From NCBI GenBank assembly GCA_001673575.1, contig LZME01000068.1, forward strand, positions 62,001 to 126,000: a DNA stretch of 64,000 nt, given 5' to 3'. Position 1 is the stretch's first letter. Each line of letters opens with the position of its first letter. This document shows, in pieces, positions 29,678 through 38,540 of this stretch. The notes below the pieces were generated by a model. It was not told the DNA's origin. It saw only the letters and a program-made list of their open reading frames with translations, and ran no database searches. The DNA comes from Mycolicibacter heraklionensis (GTDB lineage: Bacteria > Actinomycetota > Actinomycetes > Mycobacteriales > Mycobacteriaceae). The translations under genes were made by a program, and so were the position numbers.

Positions 29678-30427
29678 TCAGTCCCCGGCGATTTCGGGGG
29701 CTGGCGGCCGGACGGGCCTGAACCAGTCGATTCGGGCTTGCCAAGACAGCACGGAGGCGTAGATGAACGCGGCGGTGCTCACGCTTGCGCAGATCCAGGT
29801 GGGCAGCGTGACCGCACTGCCGAGGAGCACACTGGTCAACTGCGCGAGGATCGCTGCGACTTTGAAGACGACCCACACCAGGTAGTAGTGCGCGGCAGTC
29901 TGCGAGCGCGGATCGCTGCGCAGGGCCAGCAGTATCCGGCCGGTGAACCCGAACAGATACAGCGCGAGCGCGGCGACCAGCGCCCAGTACGCCGCGAACC
30001 ATGGGCTGCGGGGCGCGAAGACATCCAGGTATTCGGGGTGCCCCCGATCGGCGATACAGAATAGGGCGACCATCAGCGGCAGACCGAGTTTCAGCGGCGT
30101 CGTGACGTGGCGACGCCCCAGCAACCGGGCTTGGTCCTCGTCGGTCAACCGCGTCGCCAGGTGCTCGAACATGGCCGCGACCGCGGCGAACATGCAGAGC
30201 ACGGCGAGCAGGCCCGCGACGTTCCACAACCCGGACACCCGGTGGACGAGGGGATCGAAATGCGTCGGCCCCAGCGGGGACATGAGCAGTCCCGCGCACC
30301 CAATGAGGACCAAGATGCGCGACGGATTGGTGTCCCAGCGCGAACCCCAGGTGTAGCGGCGGACCCACAGGGCATACCCGCAAGCCACCGGAGCCGCCGC
30401 TAACGCGACATCGGTAAGTCCGAACAT
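29678..30427 (-). CDS. Multi-pass membrane protein (MAB_1171c/DUF6545-like)
   Basis: A 249-residue integral membrane protein with about seven hydrophobic segments (e.g. LVLIGCAGLLMSPLGPTHF, GLLAVLCMFAAVAAMF, LKLGLPLMVALFCIAD, WALVAALALYLFGFTGRI, LVWVVFKVAAILAQLTSVLLG, STAAFIYASVLSWQARIDWF). The hydrophobic pattern and YYLVWVVFK recall the actinobacterial MAB_1171c-like 'putative transporter' proteins, a family without proven function. It starts 4 nt after the TPM-protein stop, so the two form an operon. It ends convergently 6 nt from glyS. Confidence 0.72.
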   Translation of the reverse strand: MFGLTDVALAAAPVACGYALWVRRYTWGSRWDTNPSRILVLIGCAGLLMSPLGPTHFDPLVHRVSGLWNVAGLLAVLCMFAAVAAMFEHLATRLTDEDQARLLGRRHVTTPLKLGLPLMVALFCIADRGHPEYLDVFAPRSPWFAAYWALVAALALYLFGFTGRILLALRSDPRSQTAAHYYLVWVVFKVAAILAQLTSVLLGSAVTLPTWICASVSTAAFIYASVLSWQARIDWFRPVRPPAPEIAGD

Positions 30428-30431
30428 GTGG

Positions 30432-32423
30432 CTAGAAGCGGCCGCCGCCGCCGAAGAAGCCACCGCCCGAAGACGAGCCGCCGAACGAGGTCGGACTCCA
30501 ACCTCCCCCTCCGCCACCGCCGAAGCCGCCGCCCCCACCGGAGAGGATGTTGCCGATGATGATGCCGCCCAGCATGGCGCCGGTGTCGTTGCCGCCGCCG
30601 GGGCCATTGCCGTAACGGCCGTAGTAGGCCCGCTGCGCGTCCTGTACGTCGGCTTTGGCCAGTGACTGCGCGGCGGCGGCCAGGGTTGCCGCGCCGTTGG
30701 CCTGGGTGATGGCGCCCGCGACATCGGTGGTGCGCTTGTCGTGGGCGGCGTCGAGGCGGCGGCGTGCCTCGGCCAGCCGGGTGCGCGCCTCCGGGCCGAC
30801 GCTGCCGCGACGGGTGTCGATGTAATCGGACACGGCGCGGATGCGCGACGATGCGGTGAACAGGGCCTGCTCGAGTGTGCGGGCCAACCGCTCAGCGGCT
30901 GCGCGTTCCTCGGCCACGGTGTCCAGCAGCTGGTCCAGGTCGGCGTCGGCCTTGATCAGCGCGGTGAAGGCCCCTAGGGGATCTCCGGAGGTGCGGGCGG
31001 TGGCCACGGCCTTGACTACGACATCGCGAACAGCGAACAGCTCGGATTTATGCGTGCCCGCCCCGCCCTGCAGCAATGCGGTGGCTTGGGCGATGCCGGC
31101 CTCGGCGTCGGCGATGGTCTGGGGCAGCGTGGCGACCGCGTGACGGATGTCGCTTGCGGCATTGTCGACGGCGTCGAGCAGGGCACGGCCCTGGCCCAGC
31201 CCCGACTCGGCAGCCCGCAACGCATCCACCAGCTCACTCTGCCCGCCAGTCACCGGGTGATCGGCCAGGCTGCGTGCCCGGGTGATGTTGCGTTCGGCGA
31301 AGGCGGCCCGATCCTGTGCGGTCTTGACGTTGCCGGAAACCGTGCTGAGCGCGGTGGCGTCGAATTCGGTGTGCAGTTCCACCAGGTGCTTCTCGGACGC
31401 CGGGATGCGCCCGGTCAGCTCTACCAGTTGCTGGGTCAGTGTGTCGAGGCGGTCGCCCGCGTTGAGCACGAGGTCACGCAACTGCTCAAACGCGGCGCGC
31501 TGAGTCTCCAGTTCGCGGTCGGCCTTCGAGGCCGTGACGATAACCCCCGTCAGCAAGTCGCGCTGTTGTGCCGGTGTCTCGGGGATGTCGTCGTCGAGCT
31601 GTTGGCGCACGGTGAAGGCGTGCTCCATAGCGAACTTGGCGGAGGAGACGGCCTCCGCGAAGGGCCGCACGCGCTCCTTGCCGAATTCTTCGAGAGCAAG
31701 CTCCAGTTCGTTGGCGCTGGTGCGTACCGCGTTGTCGACGTCGACGACCTTCTCTCGCGACAAGGCGTCCAGCGCGAACACCGGCACGTCGGACAGTGCA
31801 TTGGGATCGGTGGGGTCCACCCGCCGGGCGGCCGCCAGTGCCGCGGCGCGGCGCCGGCGCCGCAGGTGACGGACCACCAGCAGCAACACCAGGCCGGCGG
31901 CCGCCACCGCGGCCAGTGCGATCAGGATCGGTGTCCAGCTCACCTCGGTGGGTGCGGCGGCGGCATCGAGTCCGGTGGCGGCCGCGGAGGCTGCGCCGGC
32001 CCAGTCGTTGCGGTGCAGGGCCGGTTCGATCTGGTTGCGCCGCAACGCGTCGACCTTGCCCGAGCTGATCTCGGAGATGCCGTTGGAAACCAGGAAGGCG
32101 TAGCTGCGGTCGGCCGTGGCCACGGCGAGCAAGGCGTCGTTGCTGCCGAGATCGCTGAGCCGCACCGTGCTGCGTCCCCAGTCCTCAGCGGTCTGCCCGG
32201 AGAACACGTCGACGTAGACCACCCACAGTCGGATGTGCCGGTCGGCGTAGAGCTTGTCGATCGCGTTCTGCACCTCGGCGCGCTCGGACTGCGAGAGCGC
32301 ACCGGCGCTGTCGGTGATCAAGGTGGGCAGACGCATCGGAGGCTGCGCCGCTGCGGTTGGGGCTACCAGCAGCACTGCGAGGAGAAACGCCAGGGCGGCG
32401 CCGGCCAGGCGGGGGATGCGCAT
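30432..32423 (-). CDS. TPM-domain exported protein with coiled coil and Gly-rich tail (Rv2345-like)
   Basis: A 663-residue envelope protein. Signal peptide/anchor (1-28), TPM domain (~35-150: LITDSAGALSQSERAEVQNAIDKLYADRHIRLWVVYVDVF...YAFLVSNGI), one membrane helix (ILIALAAVAAAGLVLLLVV, ~165), basic stop-transfer RRRRR, a long alpha-helical/coiled-coil stretch (~200-600), and a C-terminal Gly/Ser/Phe-rich tail (GGGGGFGGGGGGG...). TPM domains occur in photosystem-repair and envelope proteins; the function in mycobacteria is unknown. ATG 32423 lies 7 nt after a TAGATT box (leaderless). Confidence 0.85.
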   Translation of the reverse strand: MRIPRLAGAALAFLLAVLLVAPTAAAQPPMRLPTLITDSAGALSQSERAEVQNAIDKLYADRHIRLWVVYVDVFSGQTAEDWGRSTVRLSDLGSNDALLAVATADRSYAFLVSNGISEISSGKVDALRRNQIEPALHRNDWAGAASAAATGLDAAAAPTEVSWTPILIALAAVAAAGLVLLLVVRHLRRRRRAAALAAARRVDPTDPNALSDVPVFALDALSREKVVDVDNAVRTSANELELALEEFGKERVRPFAEAVSSAKFAMEHAFTVRQQLDDDIPETPAQQRDLLTGVIVTASKADRELETQRAAFEQLRDLVLNAGDRLDTLTQQLVELTGRIPASEKHLVELHTEFDATALSTVSGNVKTAQDRAAFAERNITRARSLADHPVTGGQSELVDALRAAESGLGQGRALLDAVDNAASDIRHAVATLPQTIADAEAGIAQATALLQGGAGTHKSELFAVRDVVVKAVATARTSGDPLGAFTALIKADADLDQLLDTVAEERAAAERLARTLEQALFTASSRIRAVSDYIDTRRGSVGPEARTRLAEARRRLDAAHDKRTTDVAGAITQANGAATLAAAAQSLAKADVQDAQRAYYGRYGNGPGGGNDTGAMLGGIIIGNILSGGGGGFGGGGGGGWSPTSFGGSSSGGGFFGGGGRF

Positions 32424-32430
32424 GTCGGTA

Positions 32431-32436
32431 AATCTA
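32431..32436 (-). promoter_or_regulatory. -10 box TAGATT, leaderless promoter of the TPM gene
   Basis: On the minus strand TAGATT is followed by 7 nt (TACCGAC) and ATG at 32423, so transcription should begin at or next to the start codon. It diverges from the dgt promoter 110 bp away. Confidence 0.6.
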
Positions 32437-32545
32437 TATGCGATCGGGGGTGATCGACGGAATTCTGCGACCGGCCCACTCGGTTTCGCAGCGGTCGGAT
32501 GCCGAACTTCGGCCCGCCGTGTCATGGTCTCGGGTCGGGTCAAAA

Positions 32546-32551
32546 TAGACT
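32546..32551 (+). promoter_or_regulatory. -10 box TAGACT, leaderless promoter of dgt
   Basis: TAGACT is followed by 7 nt and GTG at 32559; no Shine-Dalgarno is present. This fixes the dgt start at 32559 rather than the in-frame upstream ATG at 32499. Confidence 0.65.
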
Positions 32552-32558
32552 GACGGCG

Positions 32559-33812
32559 GTGGCCATTAACTCCTGCGACAGCTACGACGCGCACGACCGC
32601 GAACGCATCGTGGCGGAGTCGTCGAAAACCGCCGGCCTACCCGGAACCGGCGGCCAGCATCGCACCGATTTTGCCCGCGATCGGGCCAGGGTGCTGCACA
32701 GCGCTGCGCTGCGCCGGTTGGCGGATAAGACTCAGGTCGTCGGCCCCCGAGACGGGGACACCCCGCGCACCCGCCTGACTCACTCGCTGGAGGTCGCGCA
32801 GATCGGGCGGGGGATGGCGATCGGATTGGGCTGCGACCCTGACCTGGTGGACCTGGCTGGGCTGGCTCACGACATCGGCCACCCGCCTTACGGGCACAAC
32901 GGTGAGCAGGCGCTCAACGAAATCGCCTCGAACTGTGGCGGATTCGAGGGAAACGCGCAGAACTTCCGCATTCTGACCAGTTTGGAGCCCAAGGTTCTAG
33001 GTCCGGACGGTGCAAGTGCGGGCCTGAATCTGAGCCGGGCGACGCTGGACGCGGTCACCAAATATCCGTGGTTCCGTCACGCGGCAGACGGCTCGGTACG
33101 GACCAAGTTCGGCTTTTACGACGACGACCGGGACGCCGCTGACTGGATGCGTCGCGGTGCACCGGAGGGACGCGTCTGTCTGGAGTCGCAGATCATGGAC
33201 TGGGCCGACGATGTCGCCTACTCGGTGCATGACGTTGAAGACGGCGTCATCTCCGGCCGGATCGACCTGCGGGTGCTCGCCGATGCATCAACCGTGGCCG
33301 AGCTGACGCGCCTGGGTGACCCTCGCGGGGTGCACGATCTGGCCGGGGCGGCCCGCCGGCTCACCGAATTGCCGGTGGTGGCTGCGGTGGGTGATTACGA
33401 CGCGAGTCTGACGGCGTCGGTGGCACTCAAACGGTTGACCAGCGAACTGGTCGGACGCTTCGCCTCCGCGGCGATCACCGCCACCCACGATGCCGCCGGT
33501 CCCGGGCCGCTGACCCGCTACCAGGCAGACCTCGAAGTGCCTGAACTGGTGCGGGCCGAAGTGGCCGTGCTGAAAACCCTTGCGGTGCAGTTCATCATTT
33601 CGTCGGACCAGCACCGCAGGATTCAGGCCGCCCAGCGTGAGCAGGTGCATGAGGTCGCGCATCGGCTGCTCGCCACGGCGCCGGAGAGCCTGGACCCGAT
33701 CTTCGTTCCAGCGTTTAACGCCGCCGCCGACGACAATGCACGGCTGCGGGTGATCGTCGACCAGATCGCTTCGTGCACCGAGGGACGGCTGGAACGCCTC
33801 GTCGCGGGTTAG
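32559..33812 (+). CDS. dgt: Deoxyguanosinetriphosphate triphosphohydrolase-like protein (Dgt)
   Basis: A 417-residue HD-domain dNTP triphosphohydrolase that converts dNTPs to deoxynucleosides and triphosphate. HD metal ligands: [14 protein letters not shown] (first His), [16 protein letters not shown] (HD pair) and the later [15 protein letters not shown]sp. Type-II Dgt features such as [15 protein letters not shown] and [12 protein letters not shown] are present. It lies immediately upstream of the dnaG region, the Rv2344c-Rv2343c order in mycobacteria, consistent with a role in nucleotide supply for replication. Leaderless GTG start. Confidence 0.94.
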   Translation: MAINSCDSYDAHDRERIVAESSKTAGLPGTGGQHRTDFARDRARVLHSAALRRLADKTQVVGPRDGDTPRTRLTHSLEVAQIGRGMAIGLGCDPDLVDLAGLAHDIGHPPYGHNGEQALNEIASNCGGFEGNAQNFRILTSLEPKVLGPDGASAGLNLSRATLDAVTKYPWFRHAADGSVRTKFGFYDDDRDAADWMRRGAPEGRVCLESQIMDWADDVAYSVHDVEDGVISGRIDLRVLADASTVAELTRLGDPRGVHDLAGAARRLTELPVVAAVGDYDASLTASVALKRLTSELVGRFASAAITATHDAAGPGPLTRYQADLEVPELVRAEVAVLKTLAVQFIISSDQHRRIQAAQREQVHEVAHRLLATAPESLDPIFVPAFNAAADDNARLRVIVDQIASCTEGRLERLVAG

Positions 33813-33837
33813 TGACACAGCGGCACCGCGGGCGCAC

Positions 33838-34605
33838 TCAGCCGAGCTTGGCGACCTTGTCCATCATCGCCCGCACGACATCGGTGCTGCTGGTCTGCGG
33901 GTCACCGGAACCACTGGCGTTCTCGGTTCCGGTGAAGGCGATCAGGACTCCGACGATGCAGTTGTCCTGCAGCCCGATGGCGCGGGTGTCCGGCGCCTTA
34001 GGACTCTTGTCGAGCACGATCGATGCGGCCAGGACATCGTCGGTGATCCGCACGTCGGTGATGTGCATTTCGGTGCCGGGAAGGTGCGGCGATCCGGCAG
34101 TGTCCGGGTCGGCTGCGTTGACCGGTTGCCCGTCGCAGTGCTTCCACTGCTCGGCGAACTTCTCGAACAGCTGCCGGGCGTCCGCGGCGGTGGGCAGGGC
34201 GACCACGGCCTCCTTGACGAACATCACCCGGGTGTCGAGCGGCTTGAAGCCGTCGCGGGCGGGCTCGGGGTCGATCCAGGTCTCCCGCGCGTAGCTCTGG
34301 ACGGGGGCCGACGCGTACACGCTTCGCTGCGCGACGTCGAGGACTCCGACGCAGTCGCCGGGGGTTGCTGAGTCGTCCATCGCCTCCAGTCCGCCGTAGG
34401 ACGGCGGGCCGGTCACAGTGGTGAAGGGCTGATCCAGCATCGCGGTCAGCTCGGCGCCATTGAGCAGCACCTGCTTGACGGTCTCGCCGGTGACGCCGGC
34501 CGCACTACGCGACCGGTCGGGCAGCACCAGCCAGGTCGTCACCGCGGCCGCGGCCAGCACGGCGACGGCGACAAGGGTCAGCAACCAGACCCGTTTCGAG
34601 TTCAT
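33838..34605 (-). CDS. Membrane-anchored protein with PknH-type extracellular sensor domain
   Basis: A 255-residue protein with a short cytoplasmic N-terminus, one membrane helix (VWLLTLVAVAVLAAAAVTTWLVL, ~6-28) and an extracytoplasmic domain like the C-terminal sensor of PknH (GAELTAMLDQPFTTV, PGDCVGVLDVAQRSVYA, EQWKHCDGQPV, DNCIVGVLIAFTG). Three spaced cysteines fit the disulfides of that fold. Mycobacteria have many such stand-alone sensor-domain proteins; their ligands are unknown. AGGGG precedes the ATG. It sits between dgt and dnaG on the opposite strand and shares a 99-bp promoter region with dnaG. Confidence 0.82.
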   Translation of the reverse strand: MNSKRVWLLTLVAVAVLAAAAVTTWLVLPDRSRSAAGVTGETVKQVLLNGAELTAMLDQPFTTVTGPPSYGGLEAMDDSATPGDCVGVLDVAQRSVYASAPVQSYARETWIDPEPARDGFKPLDTRVMFVKEAVVALPTAADARQLFEKFAEQWKHCDGQPVNAADPDTAGSPHLPGTEMHITDVRITDDVLAASIVLDKSPKAPDTRAIGLQDNCIVGVLIAFTGTENASGSGDPQTSSTDVVRAMMDKVAKLG

Positions 34606-34691
34606 TCACGCCCCTGACGCAGCAGTTGACCCGTCATTAAAGCATGGGCAGTGCCGGCATCAGGGCTGGGCAGACGGCAGGCGGCGCGCTC

Positions 34692-34697
34692 TAGACT
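34692..34697 (+). promoter_or_regulatory. -10 box TAGACT, leaderless promoter of dnaG
   Basis: TAGACT is followed by 6 nt (GACCCA) and GTG 34704, with no ribosome site. Same box and geometry as dgt. Confidence 0.65.
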
Positions 34698-34703
34698 GAC
34701 CCA

Positions 34704-36632
34704 GTGCCAGGCCGTATCTCCGATCGCGACATCGCCGCTATCCGCGAGCGTGTCCGGATCGAGGACGTGGTCGGTGACTACGTGCAGCTCAGGCGTGCCG
34801 GCGCAGACTCGCTGAAGGGCCTGTGCCCGTTTCACAACGAGAAGTCACCGTCCTTCCACGTCCGGCCCAACCATGGCCTGTTCCACTGCTTCGGTTGTGG
34901 GGAAGGCGGCGACGTCTACGCCTTCGTGCAGAAGATCGAGCACGCCAGCTTCGTCGAGGCGGTCGAGCTGCTCGCCGACCGGGTCGGCCACACCATCACC
35001 TACACCGGCGCGTCGGCCACCAACATCCAGCGCGAGCGCGGCGGCCGCAGCCGGCTGATCGCCGCCAATGCGGCGGCCGCCGAGTTCTACGCCGCGGCGC
35101 TGAGCACCCCCGAGGCCGCGCCGGCGCGAAAATATCTCACCGAGCGAAACTTTGATGCCGCCGCCGCCGAGCGGTTCGGATGCGGCTTCGCCCCGTCGGG
35201 GTGGGACGGCCTGACCAAGCATCTGCTGCGCAAGGGCTTCGAGTTCAAGGAGCTGGAGGCCGCGGGCCTGTCCCGAGAAGGGCGCCGCGGTCCGATGGAC
35301 CGCTTCCATCGCCGGTTGCTGTGGCCGATCCGTTCGTCGGCGGGGGAGGTGATCGGGTTCGGTGCCCGCCGGCTGTTCGACGACGACCCGATGGAGGCCA
35401 AGTACGTCAACACCCCCGAAACCACGCTCTACAAGAAGTCCAACGTGCTGTTCGGCCTGGACCTGGCTAAACGAGACATCGCCCGCGGACACCAGGCGAT
35501 CGTCGTCGAGGGCTACACCGACGTGATGGCGATGCATCTCGCAGGCGTCACCACCGCGGTCGCCTCGTGCGGTACCGCCTTCGGCGATGAGCACCTGGCG
35601 ATGCTGCGCCGACTGATGATGGACGACAAGTTCTTTCGGGGTGAACTGATCTACGTCTTCGACGGCGACGCGGCGGGCCGTGCCGCTGCGGTCAAGGCGC
35701 TCGAGGGCGAACAGCAGCTGGCCGGACAGTCATTCGTCGCGGTCGCCGCCGACGGCATGGATCCCTGTGATCTGCGCCTGGCACACGGGGACGAGGCGCT
35801 GCGCGACCTGGTGGCGCGCCGCACTCCGCTGTTCGAGTTTGCGGTGCGGACCGCCCTCGCCGAGATGGACCTGGAGACCGCCGAGGGCCGGGTCGCCGCG
35901 CTGCGCCGCTGCGTGCCGATGGTCGCTGCGATCAAGGACCCGACGCTGCGCGATGAATACGCGCGTCAGCTGGCCGGCTGGGTGGGCTGGGACGACGTCG
36001 CGCAGGTGATCGGCCGGGTGCGTGCGCGGGCCAAGAACGAGGCCAAGGGCGATGCCAAGGACAGCGGGCCGGCCCGGGACCGTCAGGCGTCTCGGGTGGC
36101 CGCCAGCCCCGCCGAACAGCCGGCGGTCGCCCGACCGAACCCGACCGATCCGACGTTGTGGCCGCAGCGTGAGGCGCTCAAAGCGGCGCTGCAGTACCCC
36201 GCGTTGGCCGGGCCGGTGTTCGACACCCTGACGGTGGAGAGTTTCACCCACCCCGGCTATGCCGCGGTGCGCTCGGCGGTCGACGCGGCCGGGGGGACGG
36301 CCGGGGTGGCGGGCGCCGGCGGCGCGCAGTGGATCGAGACGGTGCGGGCGCAGACGGCTTCGTCGCTGACCACCGCGCTGATCCACGAGTTGAGCGTGGA
36401 GGCCATCCGCGTCGACGAGGACAAGCTGCCGCGGTATATCGGCGGCGTGCTGGCCCGCCTCCAAGAGGTGTGGGTGGGCCGACAGATCGCCGAGGTCAAG
36501 TCCAAACTGCAGCGCATGTCACCGGTGGAGCACAGCGACGAATACCACGCGCTGTTCGGCGATCTGGTGGCCATGGAGGCCTACCGGCGCAGCCTGCTGG
36601 AGCAGGCCAGCGGCGATGATCTGACCGCCTGA
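34704..36632 (+). CDS. dnaG: DnaG, DNA primase
   Basis: A 642-residue replicative primase. N-terminal CHC2 zinc domain (CPFHNEKSPSF...FHCFGCGEGGD, ~39-66), RNA polymerase core with TOPRIM (IVVEGYTDVMAMHLAGV...LIYVFDGDAAG) and a C-terminal DnaB-interaction domain after a charged linker (~440-480). GTG 34704 gives PGRISDRDIAAIRERVRIEDVV, the standard start. Its stop codon lies inside a perfect-unit 8-bp tandem repeat (36621-36676), so the last residues (LTA) depend on the repeat phase. Confidence 0.97.
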   Translation: MPGRISDRDIAAIRERVRIEDVVGDYVQLRRAGADSLKGLCPFHNEKSPSFHVRPNHGLFHCFGCGEGGDVYAFVQKIEHASFVEAVELLADRVGHTITYTGASATNIQRERGGRSRLIAANAAAAEFYAAALSTPEAAPARKYLTERNFDAAAAERFGCGFAPSGWDGLTKHLLRKGFEFKELEAAGLSREGRRGPMDRFHRRLLWPIRSSAGEVIGFGARRLFDDDPMEAKYVNTPETTLYKKSNVLFGLDLAKRDIARGHQAIVVEGYTDVMAMHLAGVTTAVASCGTAFGDEHLAMLRRLMMDDKFFRGELIYVFDGDAAGRAAAVKALEGEQQLAGQSFVAVAADGMDPCDLRLAHGDEALRDLVARRTPLFEFAVRTALAEMDLETAEGRVAALRRCVPMVAAIKDPTLRDEYARQLAGWVGWDDVAQVIGRVRARAKNEAKGDAKDSGPARDRQASRVAASPAEQPAVARPNPTDPTLWPQREALKAALQYPALAGPVFDTLTVESFTHPGYAAVRSAVDAAGGTAGVAGAGGAQWIETVRAQTASSLTTALIHELSVEAIRVDEDKLPRYIGGVLARLQEVWVGRQIAEVKSKLQRMSPVEHSDEYHALFGDLVAMEAYRRSLLEQASGDDLTA

Positions 36633-36676
36633 TCGCCTGATCGCCTGATCGCCTGATCGCCTGACCGCCTGACCGC
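36621..36676. repeat. Seven copies of an 8-bp tandem repeat across the dnaG stop
   Basis: The unit is CTGAYCGC: copies 1, 6 and 7 read CTGACCGC, copies 2-5 read CTGATCGC, with no interruptions. It starts in the last dnaG codons; the stop TGA is in copy 2. Such short tandem repeats slip during replication, so copy number probably varies between strains. Confidence 0.9.
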
Positions 36677-36683
36677 GAGCCCG

Positions 36684-37052
36684 CTAGGCGGCAGCGGGGA
36701 CCTTGTCGAAGAAACCCAATACCTTCTGGATGCGGCCAGAACCGTCGGTGAGGACCACGTCGAACCCGACGATCGGCGCCTCCTGGTTGGCCGGGCCGAG
36801 TTCCCAGCGGAACCGGGCTTGGTCATGGTGCGCGTCGACCGGGCCGACCAAGCGGAACTCGAAGCCTGGGAACTGTTCTTGGACAGCGGCAATGGTGGCG
36901 TTGATCGCCTCGGGGCCCTCGGCCACCGCCAGCGGGTCGACGAAGCTGGCGTCGGCGCTGAACAATGCGTCCACGGCCGCGCGCCGGATGGTCGGGTCGC
37001 TCTCATTCCACGCGTCGATGTAGCGCTGCGCCAAGTCCTCAAACGCTCTCAT
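36684..37052 (-). CDS. SnoaL/NTF2-like domain protein
   Basis: A 122-residue single-domain protein of the cone-shaped alpha+beta barrel fold (FEDLAQRYIDAWNESDPTIRRAAVDALFSADASFVDPLAVAEGPEAINATIAAVQEQFPGFEFRLVG...). Relatives include SnoaL polyketide cyclases, ketosteroid isomerase-like proteins and many of unknown activity; here the pocket residues do not tell the reaction. ATG 37052 has a perfect AAGGAGG. It lies ~80 bp downstream of the XRE regulator on the same strand, suggesting shared control. Confidence 0.82.
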   Translation of the reverse strand: MRAFEDLAQRYIDAWNESDPTIRRAAVDALFSADASFVDPLAVAEGPEAINATIAAVQEQFPGFEFRLVGPVDAHHDQARFRWELGPANQEAPIVGFDVVLTDGSGRIQKVLGFFDKVPAAA

Positions 37053-37133
37053 GGTGTGCCTCCTTGAGTTGACTGGCCGGACCGTTCCGGCCTGGGCGAC
37101 TCCCACAATCACCGAGCAGGCCACGTGTGTCGA

Positions 37134-37952
37134 TTACGTCTCAGGTAGTTGTCGCGGGGCGCCCAGGTATGCGGCCGTGGCGGCGTCGGCGGGCAAGAAC
37201 GACTCGATGGCGAGTTCGGACAAGGTGATGTCCACAGCGGTGCCGAACGTCGCGATCATCGCGAGGAAGGACAGCTCAGTCTCGCCGACCCGTAGCAGCA
37301 GCGGTACGTAGACGGTGCTCGGCGGGGGTGGCGTGAGCGGGTCGCCGGGGTCGTCGTGCGGGTAGGCGGCCAGCTCGTCGTGCAGTGCGAGCATCTCGTC
37401 GTCGGCGCGCGCCATGGCGCTGCGGCGCAGGCCGCCGAGCACGAAGGCACGCCACTGGGAGAGATTGCCGATATGCGGCGCCATGCCATCGGGGTGCAGG
37501 GTCAGCCTCAGTGCATTCAGCGGCTGCTCGGCGAGCAGGGCCGGGGAGACGACCTGGGTGAGCACGCCGACCGCGGCGTTGGCGTCGAGCACATTCCACG
37601 TGCGATCCACCGCCAGCGCAGGGTAGGGCTGGTGGGCGGCGAGCACCTCGCGTATCGCTGCCCGGGCCGAGGCCATCTCCGGCGCGGTCAGGTCGTGTTC
37701 GGGGTAGACCGGGGCGAAGCCGGCGGCCAGCAGTAGTCGGTTGCGGTCTCTGAGCGGGACGTCGAGGTGCTCGGCAATGCGAAGCACCATGTCCCGGCTC
37801 GGTTGGGAACGCCCCGTCTCGACGAAGCTGAGATGGCGGGTGGAGATGGCGGCTTCGTTGGACAGGTCGAGCTGACTGATCCGCCGATGCGTGCGCCATT
37901 GCCGCAGCAGCGCGCCGAATGGGACCGGGGCAGGCATTCGGGTTGTCGTCAC
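37134..37952 (-). CDS. XRE-family regulator with MmyB-like ligand-binding domain
   Basis: A 272-residue regulator: N-terminal helix-turn-helix (FGALLRQWRTHRRISQLDLSNEAAISTRHLSFVETGRSQPSRDMVLRIAEHLDVPLRDRNRLLLAAGF, ~13-80) and a C-terminal MmyB-type PAS-like domain (HQPYPALAVDRTWNVLDANAAVGVL...). Such proteins often repress adjacent oxidoreductase-like genes in actinobacteria. GTG 37952. The downstream SnoaL-like gene is the probable partner. Ligand unknown. Confidence 0.87.
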   Translation of the reverse strand: MTTTRMPAPVPFGALLRQWRTHRRISQLDLSNEAAISTRHLSFVETGRSQPSRDMVLRIAEHLDVPLRDRNRLLLAAGFAPVYPEHDLTAPEMASARAAIREVLAAHQPYPALAVDRTWNVLDANAAVGVLTQVVSPALLAEQPLNALRLTLHPDGMAPHIGNLSQWRAFVLGGLRRSAMARADDEMLALHDELAAYPHDDPGDPLTPPPPSTVYVPLLLRVGETELSFLAMIATFGTAVDITLSELAIESFLPADAATAAYLGAPRQLPET

Positions 37953-38066
37953 GCGGGCAAGTCTTCCCCAGGCTCATCGTCTCCACCATGACGTGAGAGG
38001 TAGTCGCCTTCATGCACGCGCGCGACAACGTGGGCGCCTCACGGTCAAAACGACCGCCGCAGTGCC

Positions 38067-38315
38067 CTAGCGGTCGTCTTCGGGCTCGACCGGCGTGACG
38101 ATCGACGTACCGTCCTCGAGTTCGGTCAGCGTCACCATCGCCGAATCGGGATGGATCCGGTCGGCGATCGTGCGCCGTCCCTTATCGATCAGCGCCTTGG
38201 CGACCGGGCTGCTCGTCACCGCGTGATAGGTGCCGACGATCTGCTCGTAGCGGCGACGGCCGGCTTTGGTGCCCATCACGTAGCCGACCCCCATCACCAC
38301 GACATACCCGATCAA
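38067..38315 (-). CDS. Small conserved mycobacterial protein (Rv2342-like)
   Basis: An 82-residue protein with a hydrophobic N-terminus (MIGYVVVMGVGYVMG, a probable membrane anchor) followed by KAGRRRYEQIVGTYHAVTSSPVAKALIDKGRRTIADRI and an acidic tail. The same motif order (GYVxGxKAGRRRYEQI) is found in the M. tuberculosis protein beside dnaG and tRNA-Asn. It starts with TTG preceded by AAGGGG. Function unknown. Confidence 0.82.
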   Translation of the reverse strand: MIGYVVVMGVGYVMGTKAGRRRYEQIVGTYHAVTSSPVAKALIDKGRRTIADRIHPDSAMVTLTELEDGTSIVTPVEPEDDR

Positions 38316-38419
38316 TTCGGCCCCTTAAAACAGTCGGTGCAGTGCCTCCATCCTGCCTCACGCGGTGCAACGGGGGCCGGGTGCGACCCCCGTTGCACAG
38401 CGGTGGTTTCGGTATGCGC

Positions 38420-38425
38420 TAGAGT
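38420..38425 (+). promoter_or_regulatory. -10 box TAGAGT of the tRNA-Asn gene
   Basis: TAGAGT lies 25 nt before the first tRNA base. TTGCAC at 38393-38398 is a possible -35, but its 21-nt spacer is longer than usual. Confidence 0.45.
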
Positions 38426-38449
38426 CTTGCAAGTCCGCGAGGACAGCAA

Positions 38450-38525
38450 TCCCCTGTAGCTCAATTGGCAGAGCATTCGGCTGTTAACCGGAGGGTTGGT
38501 GGTTCGAGTCCACCCGGGGGAGCCA
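38450..38525 (+). tRNA. tRNA-Asn (anticodon GTT), CCA encoded
   Basis: A complete cloverleaf: acceptor TCCCCTG (38450-38456) pairs with CGGGGGA (38515-38521); anticodon stem TTCGG/CCGGA encloses CTGTTAA with anticodon GTT; T-loop GGTTCGAGTCC is standard; discriminator G, then encoded CCA (38523-38525). The place between dnaG and downstream genes matches asnT of M. tuberculosis. I looked for a second copy of the tRNA 3' end that would mark an integrated element and found none nearby. Confidence 0.97.
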
Positions 38526-38540
38526 CGTTTGAGACCGGCG

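Noticed and set aside
38450..38525. tRNA-Asn as an attachment site of an integrated element
   Set aside because: No duplicate of the tRNA 3' end and no integrase gene in the following region.
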